A stretch of 64,000 nt of DNA from Mycolicibacterium sediminis (GCF_010731735.1 NZ_AP022588.1:1116001-1180000); one strand, 5' to 3'. Counted from the first letter of the stretch, positions 33,789 through 43,076 are shown. Notes: generated by a model from the sequence alone, not told the origin. Program-made: numbers and translations.

Positions 33789-34604
33789 ATGCCATCATCG
33801 CAACCCGTCGCACTCATCACCGGTGCCAACGCCGGCCTGGGCAGGTTCGCCGCGCTCGGTCTCGTGGAGGCCGGTTTCCACGTCGTCGGCACCAGCCGCG
33901 ACACCACGGGACTGAATCCCCCTTCGGGAGTGACGCTCCGCGACCTCGACGTCACCAGCGACGAGTCCGTCGCCGCATTGGTCGAGGGCGTCGTCACGGG
34001 CTTCGGGCGCATCGACGTCCTGGTCAACAATGCCGGCATGGGACTCGCCGGCGCCATCGAGGAGAACTCGATCGCTCAGCAGCAGAAGCTGTTCGACATC
34101 AACGTCTTCGGCGTCATCCGGATGACCAACGCCGTCCTGCCGCACATGCGGGTTCGACGGCGCGGACGGATCGTCAACATCTCCTCGATCTTCGGCTTCA
34201 TGCCCGCCCCGTACATGGCCGCCTACAGCGCGACGAAGTACGCCGTCGAGGGATACTCCGAGTCCGTCGACCACGAGGTCCGCAGCCACGGCATCAGGGT
34301 GGTACTCGTCGAGCCGGGCGGCACCAGGACGGGTTTCGACGACAACACCACGGCACCCGACAACCCGCTGGAGGCGTACGCGCAACAGCGCGGCCGCGCC
34401 AATCGGGTGGTGGCCGAACAGGTCAACGGCGGTGAGGATCCCGTGACCGTGGCCAAGGCCATCGTCGCCGCGGCAACGGACGCGAACCCGCGGCTGCGCT
34501 ATCCCGCGGGCGCCAAGGCGCGCCAGTTGAGCGCCATGCGGCGCATCGTGCCCGCCCGGATCTTCGACAAGCAGCTGCGCAAGACGTTCGAACTAGCCGA
34601 CTGA
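33789..34604 (+). CDS. short-chain dehydrogenase/reductase
   Basis: A 271-residue classical SDR: TGANAGLGRF cofactor loop, NNAGMG, Ser in NISSIFG and YSATK active site, with an extended C-terminus rich in basic residues (RRIVPARIFDKQLRK). It belongs to the branch with a DxDVTS segment (LRDLDVTSDES), NADP-preferring because of the Arg in GTSRDT. Substrate unknown. It follows the DHA2 exporter closely and converges with the flavoprotein gene. Confidence 0.92.
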   Translation: MPSSQPVALITGANAGLGRFAALGLVEAGFHVVGTSRDTTGLNPPSGVTLRDLDVTSDESVAALVEGVVTGFGRIDVLVNNAGMGLAGAIEENSIAQQQKLFDINVFGVIRMTNAVLPHMRVRRRGRIVNISSIFGFMPAPYMAAYSATKYAVEGYSESVDHEVRSHGIRVVLVEPGGTRTGFDDNTTAPDNPLEAYAQQRGRANRVVAEQVNGGEDPVTVAKAIVAAATDANPRLRYPAGAKARQLSAMRRIVPARIFDKQLRKTFELAD

Positions 34605-34643
34605 ACTTCCTCGCGGAGTCTGCGGATGTGGTGGGTGTCGCGC

Positions 34644-36059
34644 CTACCGAGCGGCAGTCAAGGGGTTCCAGACCTGGCTGAGTGACGGGTGCGGCGCGAT
34701 GACGTGACGCAGCACCGACAACGGCACTTCACCCACCACGGCCACGGTGGCCGCCTGAACCAGATCGGCTACGTCCGGTCCGACGAACGTCGCGCCTAGC
34801 AGCGTGTCACGGTCTGCATCGACGACCAGCTTCGCTTCTGCGTCGAATCCGTCGCGCAGGATCAACAGTTCTCCGAGGCCCCCTGGATACCGTGCAGTTC
34901 GGGTCGTCACCGTGAACCCAGCCTGACGAGCCGCCGCTTCCGTGTAGCCGACTTCGACGACCTGAGGGCTGGTGAAGATGATCTGCGCCAGGCGGCCTGC
35001 GTCCCGTGCCATGAGTTCCGCACCGTCGCGCAGAGTGCCCTCGGCGCGGGCGGCGACGACGTCCGCCACGATGCCGGCGTGGTATTGCGAAACATGCGAC
35101 AACAGAGCGCGTCCCGTCGTGTCGCCGATCGCATACAGCCATTCACCTTCGACGCCCTTGGCCGTGAGGTGGTCGTCGACGGTCACGTACTCTCCGCCGG
35201 GTAGACCGACCGTTTCCAGTCCCAGCCCATTGGTGTTGACTGAACGGCCTGTGGCGACGACGATTTCGTCGGCTTCGAGTCGGATGTCACCGGTGGACGC
35301 GGTGATTCCGCCGCGCGCGTCGCGCTCGACCGACGTGACGTGAGTTCCGAAACGGACGTCCACGCCGCGATCTCCAAGCGCGGCCGCCACCCGCGTGCCC
35401 GCAAAGGGCTCGGATCCACGTAGCAGCGAGGATCCCCGTACCAGCAGAGTCACCGTGCTGCCAAGCCCGGACAGAATGGTCGCGCACTCCACACCGACGA
35501 CTCCGCCGCCGACGACGATGGTCCTGCCGGGGACCCTCTTCATGGTCGCCAGATCCCGGTTGGTCCAGGGGGATGCCGATTCAAGTCCCTCGACGTCGGG
35601 AAGAAGTGGGCGCGTCCCGGTCGCGAGTATCACTGCGCGCTCGGCATGCAACCGGCGCTCACCTCCCCCAGGTTCGACGACCACCACCGTTCGTTCTCCA
35701 TCGAGTCGACCTCGACCGTGAACGACGTCGATACCGGCCTCGGTCATGCCGGCGACGATGTCGTGGTCGTCGAGGTGATCGATGATGACGTCCCTCTTGG
35801 CGAAGACCGCCTTGACGTCGACCCTGTCGCTTCCGACGACCTCCCGGACCCCGGGAACGGCTCGGGCGAGTTCGAGGACCTCGATCGGTCGGATTAGCGT
35901 CTTCGTCGGATTGCACGCCCAGTAGTGACACTCGCCGCCTACGAGGCGGTCTTCGATCACGGCCACCGTCAGACCCCTGCCGGCGAGGCGAAGTGCCGCC
36001 GTCACGCCGCCCGGACCGCCGCCGATGACCACCGTATCGAAGTGTTCTGAACTACTCAC
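34644..36059 (-). CDS. pyridine nucleotide-disulfide oxidoreductase (MerA/Lpd-like)
   Basis: A 471-residue flavoprotein: FAD motif VIGGGPGGVTAA, redox-active Cys 44 and Cys 49 in GGECHYWACNPTK, second Rossmann motif IVVGGGVVGVECA, FAD motif LYAIGDTTG, and a C-terminal dimerisation domain. Most lipoamide dehydrogenases and mercuric reductases end with a His-Glu dyad (HPTxxE). Here the stretch is APHPSLSQ, so the Glu is a Gln. There is no NmerA metal-binding domain and no C-terminal Cys pair, so mercury reduction is unlikely. The GTG start has GGAG upstream. The TetR gene lies upstream on the same strand. Confidence 0.88.
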   Translation of the reverse strand: MSSSEHFDTVVIGGGPGGVTAALRLAGRGLTVAVIEDRLVGGECHYWACNPTKTLIRPIEVLELARAVPGVREVVGSDRVDVKAVFAKRDVIIDHLDDHDIVAGMTEAGIDVVHGRGRLDGERTVVVVEPGGGERRLHAERAVILATGTRPLLPDVEGLESASPWTNRDLATMKRVPGRTIVVGGGVVGVECATILSGLGSTVTLLVRGSSLLRGSEPFAGTRVAAALGDRGVDVRFGTHVTSVERDARGGITASTGDIRLEADEIVVATGRSVNTNGLGLETVGLPGGEYVTVDDHLTAKGVEGEWLYAIGDTTGRALLSHVSQYHAGIVADVVAARAEGTLRDGAELMARDAGRLAQIIFTSPQVVEVGYTEAAARQAGFTVTTRTARYPGGLGELLILRDGFDAEAKLVVDADRDTLLGATFVGPDVADLVQAATVAVVGEVPLSVLRHVIAPHPSLSQVWNPLTAAR

Positions 36060-36145
36060 GTTTCTCCTTCGAGACGCCGAAAGGCGTTATCTGTTGGGCT
36101 GTTCAAAGCCAGTCGGTTGTGCATGCGACATGAGTGTCGCGATCG

Positions 36146-36796
36146 TCAGGCAGTCCTGACGCGATCCGATTCACCTGACTCCGGGGTGCTCGTCAACGCG
36201 CCACGGGTAGCCCCATGGAGGGCACGCCGTAGTGGGCCGACGTCTCCGCTCAGACTGGCGAGCAAGACGCCGCCCTCGTACACCGCGAGCAAGGCTGCCG
36301 CCAAGGAGCGGGCGTCGGCGGCCGTCGTCATACCACCGCTGTCGGCCACCCTTTGGAGTCCCGCTTCCAACAGGTCTTCCCAATGAGCGAACCCGTTACG
36401 CAGCGCTTTACGCGCTGCATCGTCGTTCTGACCGAGCTGGTAGATCAACGACCCGATGGGGCAACGGATTGCCTCCGACGAACCTTCATAGAATGCGACG
36501 ACTTCGTCGCACCAGGCCCGCACGTCGTCGGCGGTCGACATGGCATCCAGAGTCGGTCTCAGCGAGGCGATCACGCGCTCGACCTGGTAGGCCACCACCT
36601 CGGCAACGATGTCTGACTTGTCCACGAAGAAGTGGTAGAGCTGCCCGCGCCCCACGCCGGCGGCAGCACCGATGTCGTCGAGTGATGTCGACTGAATGCC
36701 CTGCGCGGCAAAGAGGTCACACGCCGCATCCAGCACACGTCCAACGGTGGCGCGCCCGCGGTCGGTCGTCGGGTTCACCTTCACGTCAGCCCCCAT
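36146..36796 (-). CDS. TetR-family transcriptional regulator
   Basis: A 216-residue repressor starting at MGADVKVNPTTDRG. The helix-turn-helix region is VLDAACDLFAAQGIQSTS then IGAAAGVGRGQLYHFFVDK, typical of TetR. The ligand domain has a TetR_C-type sequence with ASLSGDVGPLRRAL near the end. It diverges from the molybdopterin oxidoreductase operon, and two 16-bp TGTA-N8-TACA boxes lie between them, so it probably represses itself and that operon. An open frame extending 37 codons upstream would include the operator and is rejected. Confidence 0.92.
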   Translation of the reverse strand: MGADVKVNPTTDRGRATVGRVLDAACDLFAAQGIQSTSLDDIGAAAGVGRGQLYHFFVDKSDIVAEVVAYQVERVIASLRPTLDAMSTADDVRAWCDEVVAFYEGSSEAIRCPIGSLIYQLGQNDDAARKALRNGFAHWEDLLEAGLQRVADSGGMTTAADARSLAAALLAVYEGGVLLASLSGDVGPLRRALHGATRGALTSTPESGESDRVRTA

Positions 36797-36817
36797 CCCT
36801 TGCCAAGCAGTTTGGTC

Positions 36818-36833
36818 TGTACTAGAAAGTACA
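36818..36833. promoter_or_regulatory. TetR operator box 1 (TGTA-N8-TACA)
   Basis: TGTACT, AGAA, AGTACA is a perfect 16-bp palindrome 22 bases upstream of the TetR start codon. Confidence 0.7.
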
Positions 36834-36838
36834 CCAAC

Positions 36839-36854
36839 TGTATCGAACAGTACA
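36839..36854. promoter_or_regulatory. TetR operator box 2 (TGTA-N8-TACA)
   Basis: TGTA, TCGAACAG, TACA lies exactly 21 bp (two helical turns) from box 1, so two repressor dimers could sit on the same DNA face. Confidence 0.65.
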
Positions 36855-36924
36855 GAGCGCGGTGGAAACGCTCCTACCGGCCGGTCACCCCCCTGTGGCA
36901 CCGTCAACGTGGAATCGAGGAATC

Positions 36925-38123
36925 ATGTGGTCGAACGCCGGTCCTGAGTCGGTGGGGCGCTCGGACACATCCGGCGACGACGTCGCCTCGGAGACCCCGT
37001 CCCATGGACGACGCTTCTCCGAGAACCGGAGCACGGCCGTGACCGCTCGAGTCGGATCGTGGCTTGGTGTCGCCGTAGCGGTCTGCATGGTAACGGGACT
37101 CGTCAGTCATTTCATTCAGCATCCCCAACCGTGGTTCTGGTGGCCGACGCGGCCCGTGTGGCTCTACCGCGTCACCCAGGGACTACACGTGACGAGTGGG
37201 ATCGCGGCGATCCCCTTGCTCGTGGTGAAACTGTGGTCGGTGTGGCCGAAGCTGTTCGCGCGTCCCGTGATCGGGGGCCTAACCCGCCAACTCGAGCGAC
37301 TGTCGATACTCGTGCTGGTCGGAGCGATGATATTTCAGCTGAGCACCGGGCTGCTCAACATCGCGCAGTGGTACGCGTTCGACTTCTTCTTTCCTCCAGT
37401 GCACTACGCGATGGCATGGGTAGCGGTCGGTGCCGTCATCGTCCACGTCGCCGTCAAGCTCCCCGTAATCCGTCGTGCACTCGGCGAATCGATCGATCGG
37501 AGTGCCGTCGAAGGGGGTGGCGCCGTCGGCCCGAGCCGGCGAACCGTACTGATGGGAGCGGGCGTCGCCACCGCGGTAGCGACCCTCGCGACCGCAGGCC
37601 AGACGGTGCCGTGGCTCAAACGGATATCGGCACTGGCACCACGTTCCGGCGACGGACCCCAGGGTGTTCCGGTGAACCGAACGGCACTTGCCGCGGGGGT
37701 GTCGCGTGCCGCAAAGTCACCCGACTATCGCTGACGGTTGTCGGAGCGGGCGCACGTCGCACGTTCACGTTGGCCGAGCTGCAGGCGATGCCTCAGTCCA
37801 CGCGGGACCTTCCGATCGCCTGCGTCGAGGGATGGAGCGCCAACGCGCAGTGGACCGGCATCGTGCTCGCCGACCTCGTGGCGGCAGAGGGCGGCTCGCC
37901 GGACTCCGATGTCCGGATGACGTCCCTGGAGCCGCCGGGCCCGTACTCGCGGACGACGCTTCCCGCCAGGCATGCCCGCGATTCTGCGACGCTGATAGCT
38001 CTGCGGCTCAACGGTGCAGAACTCGACCTCGACCACGGGTACCCCTGCCGGCTGATAGCGCCAACGAGACCCGGTGTATTGCAGACGAAGTGGTTGACGC
38101 GCATCGAGGTGGTTGGCGGATGA
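36925..38123 (+). pseudogene. membrane-anchored molybdopterin oxidoreductase, interrupted by a frameshift
   Basis: The N-terminal part (to 37734) has four helices with His residues placed as in cytochrome b561/DUF4405 domains (LVSHFIQHPQPWF, GLHVTSG, VHYAMAW, VIVHVAVK). A fifth hydrophobic segment preceded by SRRTVLMGAG follows. The sulfite-oxidase-like molybdopterin domain continues in another frame: LTVVGAGARRTF, then IACVEGWSANAQWTG containing the molybdenum-ligand Cys, DLDHGYPCRLIAP and VLQTKWLTRIEVVGG. The break is at CGC-TGA (37732); one C added (CGC CTG ACG) restores the frame. Domain order resembles M. tuberculosis Rv0218. The start is uncertain; a GTG at 36862 is possible. Confidence 0.85.
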
Positions 38124-38632
38124 CCGACGGGTCCGACACGACGGAGATGCTTGACGATGGCGGCCACCGTGACGCCGCGGCGCTGGACACACCAGCCGGC
38201 GGACGTGCCGCCATCCGCATGGCTGTCGCCGCTGTCGGGGTGCTCGTCGGCGCCTACGGCGTCTGGTTGCTGTGGGAGTTCCCGGCCGACGTCCTCATCC
38301 GCATCGCGGTATGGGCGGCGGTGGGTTTGATCGTGCACGACTTCGTGTTCGCGCCGTTGACGGCAGCCCTTGGGTATACGTCACGCCGGTTGATCACGGG
38401 CGGATGGTGGCCACCCGTCGCCATTGCCGCCGTGTGCTCGGCGACGCTGATACTCCTGGCCCTCCCGGTCTTCGACGCACCGGGCGCCAAGGCCGACAAT
38501 CCCACCACCCTCGACCGCGACTACCCACTCGGCCTGGGGATCTCACTCGTGATCGTGTGGGTATGCGTACCGCTCCACTACGCGATCGTCACCGTTGTGC
38601 GGCGCCGGCGTCGGGCCGTTGCGAAGCCGTAG
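38120..38632 (+). CDS. four-helix membrane protein linked to the molybdopterin oxidoreductase
   Basis: A 170-residue integral membrane protein with helices at about 34-56, 61-83, 95-118 and 137-160. Its ATG overlaps the stop of the oxidoreductase by 4 bases (ATGA), indicating translational coupling. A gene in the same position (Rv0219) follows Rv0218 in M. tuberculosis. It is probably a partner or electron-transfer anchor; no heme or quinone motif can be assigned with confidence. Confidence 0.85.
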   Translation: MTDGSDTTEMLDDGGHRDAAALDTPAGGRAAIRMAVAAVGVLVGAYGVWLLWEFPADVLIRIAVWAAVGLIVHDFVFAPLTAALGYTSRRLITGGWWPPVAIAAVCSATLILLALPVFDAPGAKADNPTTLDRDYPLGLGISLVIVWVCVPLHYAIVTVVRRRRRAVAKP

Positions 38633-38761
38633 CACTGCTGAGCCGGGGAGACGATGGGCGTGCGTCGGTTTGGGCGCGAGGGGTGAGGATGCACCGCTGA
38701 CTCCGATCGGATCGCTGAGCAGGGCCGCGTCCGGAACGGCAAGGGCCAGGGAAGACGGACC

Positions 38762-39721
38762 TCAGTCGGTGAAGGTCGCGAGGGTCTGCCGGCGGCGGTC
38801 GACGACCAGACTCGTCACGTCGGGTCGCCCGTAGTGACCAGCGGGGTCGAAGTTCTGACGCTCACGACGAACCCGACCGTGATCGAGCGTGGCGACCGTG
38901 AGGCCCTCCCGGGAATCGATCGGTTCGACGACCCACGTTCCGTCGGGAGCGGCGATACACGTTCCACCAGTGCTGATTTGCTCGTCGCTGGCATTCCTCA
39001 TGATGTCCGCACCCGGCATCCCGTCGGGAATGTCGTCTCGGCGGTACACGCCTGACACCGAGATCACGTAGGAACGCGACTCGAGGGCTATGAAACGCGT
39101 GATGTCCGCGGTGTCGGAGACGTCGCCGGGCCACAGCGCTATGTGTAGATCTTCGCCTTGCGCATACAGCGCCGTTCGTGACAGTGGCATCCAGTTCTCC
39201 CAGCAATTGAGTGTGCCGAAGGTGAACGGACCCAGCTCGTGCGTGACCAGCCCGTGCCCGTCGCCGTTGGCCCAACTCAGGCGCTCTTCGTACGTGGGTA
39301 TCAACTTCCGGTGCACGGACGCGACTTCGCCGCGCGAGTCGACGGTGATGGCAGAGCAGTAGATGCTGTGGCCGCCGCGATCTCCTGGCCGTTCGGCAAC
39401 ACCGAGCACGAGGGAGACGCCGTTCCGTCGAGCGGCGTCGCGCACACCATCCAGGTGGCCGGCCTCGATGTCGACGGCTTCCTGCAGATAATCGGCATGG
39501 ATGTCCCGTTGAAGATCGGAGTTGAACTTCGCTCCGTCCGTACGGCCCAACCAGAACGGATAGCCCGGCACGACGGTCTCACCGAAGACGACCAGTTCGC
39601 ACCCGTTGGCGCCCGCTTCGTCGACGTATCCCTCGACCTTGGCCAACGTCGCCTCGCGGTCCAGGAAGACGGGCGCCATTTGGACCGCCCCAACCACTTT
39701 CGTCTGCTTCGGATCACTCAT
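38762..39721 (-). CDS. nitrilase-family hydrolase
   Basis: A 319-residue C-N hydrolase with the full catalytic set: Glu 48 in FGETVVPGYPFW, Lys 139 in HRKLIPTYEERLSW and Cys 173 in TLNCWENWMPL. The sequence around Cys (CWENW) and the length are those of true branch 1 nitrilases that turn nitriles into carboxylic acids and ammonia, rather than amidases. It follows the HisD-like dehydrogenase by 39 bases and is the last gene of a group that also includes an APC permease. The ribosome-binding site is AGAGG. Confidence 0.93.
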   Translation of the reverse strand: MSDPKQTKVVGAVQMAPVFLDREATLAKVEGYVDEAGANGCELVVFGETVVPGYPFWLGRTDGAKFNSDLQRDIHADYLQEAVDIEAGHLDGVRDAARRNGVSLVLGVAERPGDRGGHSIYCSAITVDSRGEVASVHRKLIPTYEERLSWANGDGHGLVTHELGPFTFGTLNCWENWMPLSRTALYAQGEDLHIALWPGDVSDTADITRFIALESRSYVISVSGVYRRDDIPDGMPGADIMRNASDEQISTGGTCIAAPDGTWVVEPIDSREGLTVATLDHGRVRRERQNFDPAGHYGRPDVTSLVVDRRRQTLATFTD

Positions 39722-39760
39722 CTGCTACCTCTCGATCATTGGACTCGACGACTCGAAGCG

Positions 39761-41098
39761 TCACTCGACGACTGCGTCCTCCGCGGCATAGAGGGCTAGC
39801 CTGCGCGTGGCGGTCGCACTGTGCGCCGCCATCCCCTCGGAGTCGGAGATCACCTGGACGGCGTGCGCCAAGGCCGGCGTGGCCTCCCGACTGATGCGCT
39901 GATAGGTAAGCGGCTTGAGATACCGCGACACGGACAGACCTGCGCTGTGCTTGGCACCCCCGGCGGTGGGAAGCACGTGATTGGTGCCCGCCATGCCCTT
40001 GTCGGAGTACGCGACAGTGCTCCAGGGACCGAGGAACACCGACCCGTAGTTCTGCAGCCGGCCGTGGTACCAGTCATCATCCGCGGTGATGATCTCGAGG
40101 TGTTCCGGCGCGAGATCGTCCACGAGCAGAGCGGCGACCTCTCGGTCGTCTGCGATCGTCACCACGCCGTAGTCTCTCCAGGCCGGGCCGGCGATCGGCT
40201 CGGTCGCCAGACTCTGTAGCTGACGATCCACCGCAGCGATGACGGCGTGCCCGTGCTCTTCGGAGGTGGTGACCAACGCGGCCGGAGAATTCGTGCCGTG
40301 CTCGGCTTGGCCGAGGAGGTCGGCGGCGACGATCTCGGGGTCGGCGGTCTCGTCGGAGAGTACGGCCACTTCCGAGGGGCCGGCGAGCAGGTCGATGGCC
40401 ACGGCGCCGAACAGTTGACGCTTCGCCTCCGCGACGTAGGCGTTACCCGCTCCGACGAGCATGTCGACGGGCAACTCCCCCAGCAGCCCGAACGCCATGG
40501 CGGCAAGTGCTTGCACTCCCCCGAGCACGAAGACGCGGTCGACACCCGAGAGGTGCGCCGCGTACAGGACGGCGTCGTTCGCGCCGCCGTGCGGCTGGGG
40601 CGGCGTGCATGCAACGACTGTGGACACCCCCGCCGTCTTCGCCACGCCCACCGTCATGAAGGCGGATGCGGTCAGCGGAAATCGGCCCGCGGGTAGATAC
40701 GCCCCCACTCGGGCCACCGGCACATAGCGGGTCCCCGTAACCAGCCCGGGACTCAACTCGGTCTCGAATCCAAAGAGATGGGAACGTTGTTCGCGCGCGA
40801 AGGCCTGTGTGCGGTCGGCACCCAGCTCGATCGCCTCACGCAGATCTCGCGGCAGACGGCGACCGCTCGTCGCGACGTCGTCGAAGGAGAGTTCGAAGTC
40901 GCGGCGATCGTCATTGTCGAGTGCACGGCTGTAATCGCGAACCGCATCGAGCCCCCTGGTCTCGATCTCGCGCAGCATCGTGCTGACGGTCTCGATGACC
41001 GCAGGGTCCCGCTGGGCGGCAGGGGCGTCGACGAGGGGTCGCTTGAGGTGCTGACATCTGCCGTGCACCCGTTCGAGGAGAGCTGTCGAGTAACGCAT
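39761..41098 (-). CDS. histidinol dehydrogenase-family enzyme (catabolic HisD paralogue)
   Basis: A 445-residue NAD-dependent dehydrogenase of the HisD/HpsN family. Zinc- and substrate-site segments are present: LLGQAEHGTNSPAALV (Gln and His ligands), SDKGMAGTNHVLPT (Asp) and GGAKHSAGLSV (His). VPVARVGAYLPAGRFPL and GAGNAYVAEAKRQLFG are the cofactor region. No other his genes are near; it sits between a nitrilase and an amino-acid permease. It is therefore probably a catabolic oxidation of an amino alcohol or diol to a carboxylate, as in sulfopropanediol dehydrogenase. The start is uncertain: the frame extends 20 codons upstream to 41158. Confidence 0.88.
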   Translation of the reverse strand: MRYSTALLERVHGRCQHLKRPLVDAPAAQRDPAVIETVSTMLREIETRGLDAVRDYSRALDNDDRRDFELSFDDVATSGRRLPRDLREAIELGADRTQAFAREQRSHLFGFETELSPGLVTGTRYVPVARVGAYLPAGRFPLTASAFMTVGVAKTAGVSTVVACTPPQPHGGANDAVLYAAHLSGVDRVFVLGGVQALAAMAFGLLGELPVDMLVGAGNAYVAEAKRQLFGAVAIDLLAGPSEVAVLSDETADPEIVAADLLGQAEHGTNSPAALVTTSEEHGHAVIAAVDRQLQSLATEPIAGPAWRDYGVVTIADDREVAALLVDDLAPEHLEIITADDDWYHGRLQNYGSVFLGPWSTVAYSDKGMAGTNHVLPTAGGAKHSAGLSVSRYLKPLTYQRISREATPALAHAVQVISDSEGMAAHSATATRRLALYAAEDAVVE

Positions 41099-41446
41099 GA
41101 ACTCACCGTAAGGACATCCGTCGTGAAGCACTAGACAGTGATTCTCGGCATCTTCCATAGGGTCTCGCTATGCGATGGTGAACCCAGTCGCTCCAGGGAA
41201 CGCCCGCGCGTCTGGACGAGTCGTGACCGACCCGAGTTGGTCTGCACGAGAACACGCACCCGGTGGGATGCATCCGATCGATCAGTCCACGTCGACGAGG
41301 ATGCCGCCCGACACTTCCTCATTCGCCGTGTCCGGATCTGCGATCACCGGCGCCGGAGGCTCAGAGCACGTGGCACGCCTTGCGGCCCGTCTTCTCCACG
41401 AAACGACCTCGGGACGACACGAGGTCAGCGCCCTACTGCCACGCCC
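41099..41446. other. intergenic region, no confident gene
   Basis: About 350 bases between the HisD-like gene and the APC permease. Reading frames of 60-98 codons are open on both strands, but I see no ribosome-binding site, domain or composition supporting any of them. Confidence 0.4.
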
Positions 41447-42970
41447 TCACGACGGCCGGACGTCGCCGTGAATGGACTCAGCGACAACGTCATTCGAAGC
41501 AGCGGTGCGCTCACCGGCCGCCAGCGCGTACTTCGGCCCGGCTTCCGACCGCGCGATGCGGCCCCTCAGAACCGCGAGCCACCAGACGCCCGCGATGGCC
41601 ATGGTCACCACGAAGACGATCGCATTGGCCCGGAAGTCCGGCAGGAACATCAGCGCCGACATCACCGATCCGAATACGACCACGCCCACGACGTAGATCG
41701 GCACGCGCAGTCGGCCCAGGTCGAAGATTCCCGCGACACCTCGAGGGATGCGGTGGCGTGCCGCAGCGACCAGAAGCCCCGCCGTGGTGAGTAAGTAGAC
41801 GCCGAAGAAGCCGAGGGCCGACATTCCGATGATGTAGGAGAACGTCTGCTCGTTCGCGAGAGCCGAGAGCAGAAGCGCGAGTGAGACCAGTCCGGTCGCC
41901 CACACTGCAAGGGTCGGCACCTTGTGCGCTTCCGAGACCCGTCGGAGCAGTTGCGACCCGGGGAGCATGTTGTCTCGGCCGAGGGCATATACGAGACGCG
42001 TGGCGACGAGCATGCTGGCCAGTACGCAGACGAGGATGTTCGTCAACGCAAGTGCGATGACCAATTTGGAGAACCATGGGGATATCTGCTGGGCAAACAG
42101 GTCCGTGATCGGAGACGAGCTATCCGAGAGCGTCGCAGGATCCTTGATCACGAGGAGGAAGACGACGTACATGAAGAATTCGATGGTCGATGCCACTCCG
42201 AGCGCCAAGAACATCGTGCGGGGAATCGTGCGGCGGGCGTCCACCGTCTCCTCTGCGACATCGGCCGCCGCTTCCACTCCGAGCAGTCCGAAGATGCAGC
42301 CGAGGCTCGCGGTCAACCACACCACGACGTACGGGGACGTCGAGTCGTCGGCGGCGCCGGAGGAGAACAAGAACTCGATTCCCTGGTGCTCGTCGGACAC
42401 GAAGAAGGCGACGACGGCGATGAATGCAGTTGCTCCGATCGTCACCACCAGTTCCAAGGCCACACCGATGTTATTGAGCAAGGTCGCCAGTTTCACGCCG
42501 TAGACGTTGATGAGGACACAGACCAGGACCACCGCGATGGCGATGGAGATCTGCAACGGTGTGGTCATCTCGAGGTTCAGGAGACTGCCGATGTACCCCG
42601 CCATCACGAAGGCGACGCCGGTGAATCCGCTGATGAATCCGACTGCACCGGCGAACCCGGTGAACCAACCCAAACTCGGATGGACGAGCCGGCTCGTCCA
42701 TTGATACGCGTAGCCGGCGAGCGGGAGCTTGCCCACCAAGTCGGCGGCGATGAGCGCCCAGACGAAGAAGATGGCGACCGCGAGTGGGAAGGTCCACACG
42801 AAGGCCGGGCCAGCCGTGCTGAGGCCGAATCCGAATCCCGAGAACACCGCCGTGGTGGCACTGATCACCGAGAAACCGAGAAAGAACGACGAGACACCTC
42901 CCACGGATCGACTGAGTTTCTGGGTGTATCCCAGCTCGCCGAGTTGACGGTCCTCCTCCGTGCTGTCCAT
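41447..42970 (-). CDS. APC-superfamily amino acid/amine permease
   Basis: A 507-residue permease with about 12 helices. The start chosen is the ATG at MDSTEEDRQLGELGYTQ with AGGAGG 7 bases upstream; the frame stays open far beyond but without membrane-protein character. Conserved segments are SFFLGFSVISATTAVFSGFG, AGYAYQWTSRLVHPSLGW and LLGVEAAADVAEETVDARRT. It belongs to the GABA/amine branch of the superfamily. It heads a minus-strand group with the HisD-like dehydrogenase and nitrilase and diverges from a LysR gene, so it probably imports their substrate (inference). Confidence 0.9.
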   Translation of the reverse strand: MDSTEEDRQLGELGYTQKLSRSVGGVSSFFLGFSVISATTAVFSGFGFGLSTAGPAFVWTFPLAVAIFFVWALIAADLVGKLPLAGYAYQWTSRLVHPSLGWFTGFAGAVGFISGFTGVAFVMAGYIGSLLNLEMTTPLQISIAIAVVLVCVLINVYGVKLATLLNNIGVALELVVTIGATAFIAVVAFFVSDEHQGIEFLFSSGAADDSTSPYVVVWLTASLGCIFGLLGVEAAADVAEETVDARRTIPRTMFLALGVASTIEFFMYVVFLLVIKDPATLSDSSSPITDLFAQQISPWFSKLVIALALTNILVCVLASMLVATRLVYALGRDNMLPGSQLLRRVSEAHKVPTLAVWATGLVSLALLLSALANEQTFSYIIGMSALGFFGVYLLTTAGLLVAAARHRIPRGVAGIFDLGRLRVPIYVVGVVVFGSVMSALMFLPDFRANAIVFVVTMAIAGVWWLAVLRGRIARSEAGPKYALAAGERTAASNDVVAESIHGDVRPS

Positions 42971-43044
42971 TCCGATTCCTCCTGTGCCGCAGGTCACTAG
43001 CTCGTAAATCGACCATACGAATGCATCTGCAAGAGGACAACCTT

Positions 43045-43075
43045 GTGAAATGCGACTGCTGTTATCGTGTTTCAC
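43045..43075. promoter_or_regulatory. inverted repeat abutting the LysR start codon
   Basis: GTGAAA, 19 bases, TTTCAC in the 106-base divergent gap between the permease and LysR genes, ending one base before the LysR ATG. It is a candidate autoregulatory LysR site. Confidence 0.45.
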
Positions 43076-43076
43076 T

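Noticed and set aside
34644..36059. Mercuric reductase (merA)
   Set aside because: No N-terminal metal-binding domain, no C-terminal Cys pair and no mer genes nearby.
39761..41098. Biosynthetic hisD of histidine synthesis
   Set aside because: No other his genes are present, and the nitrilase/permease context points to a catabolic paralogue.
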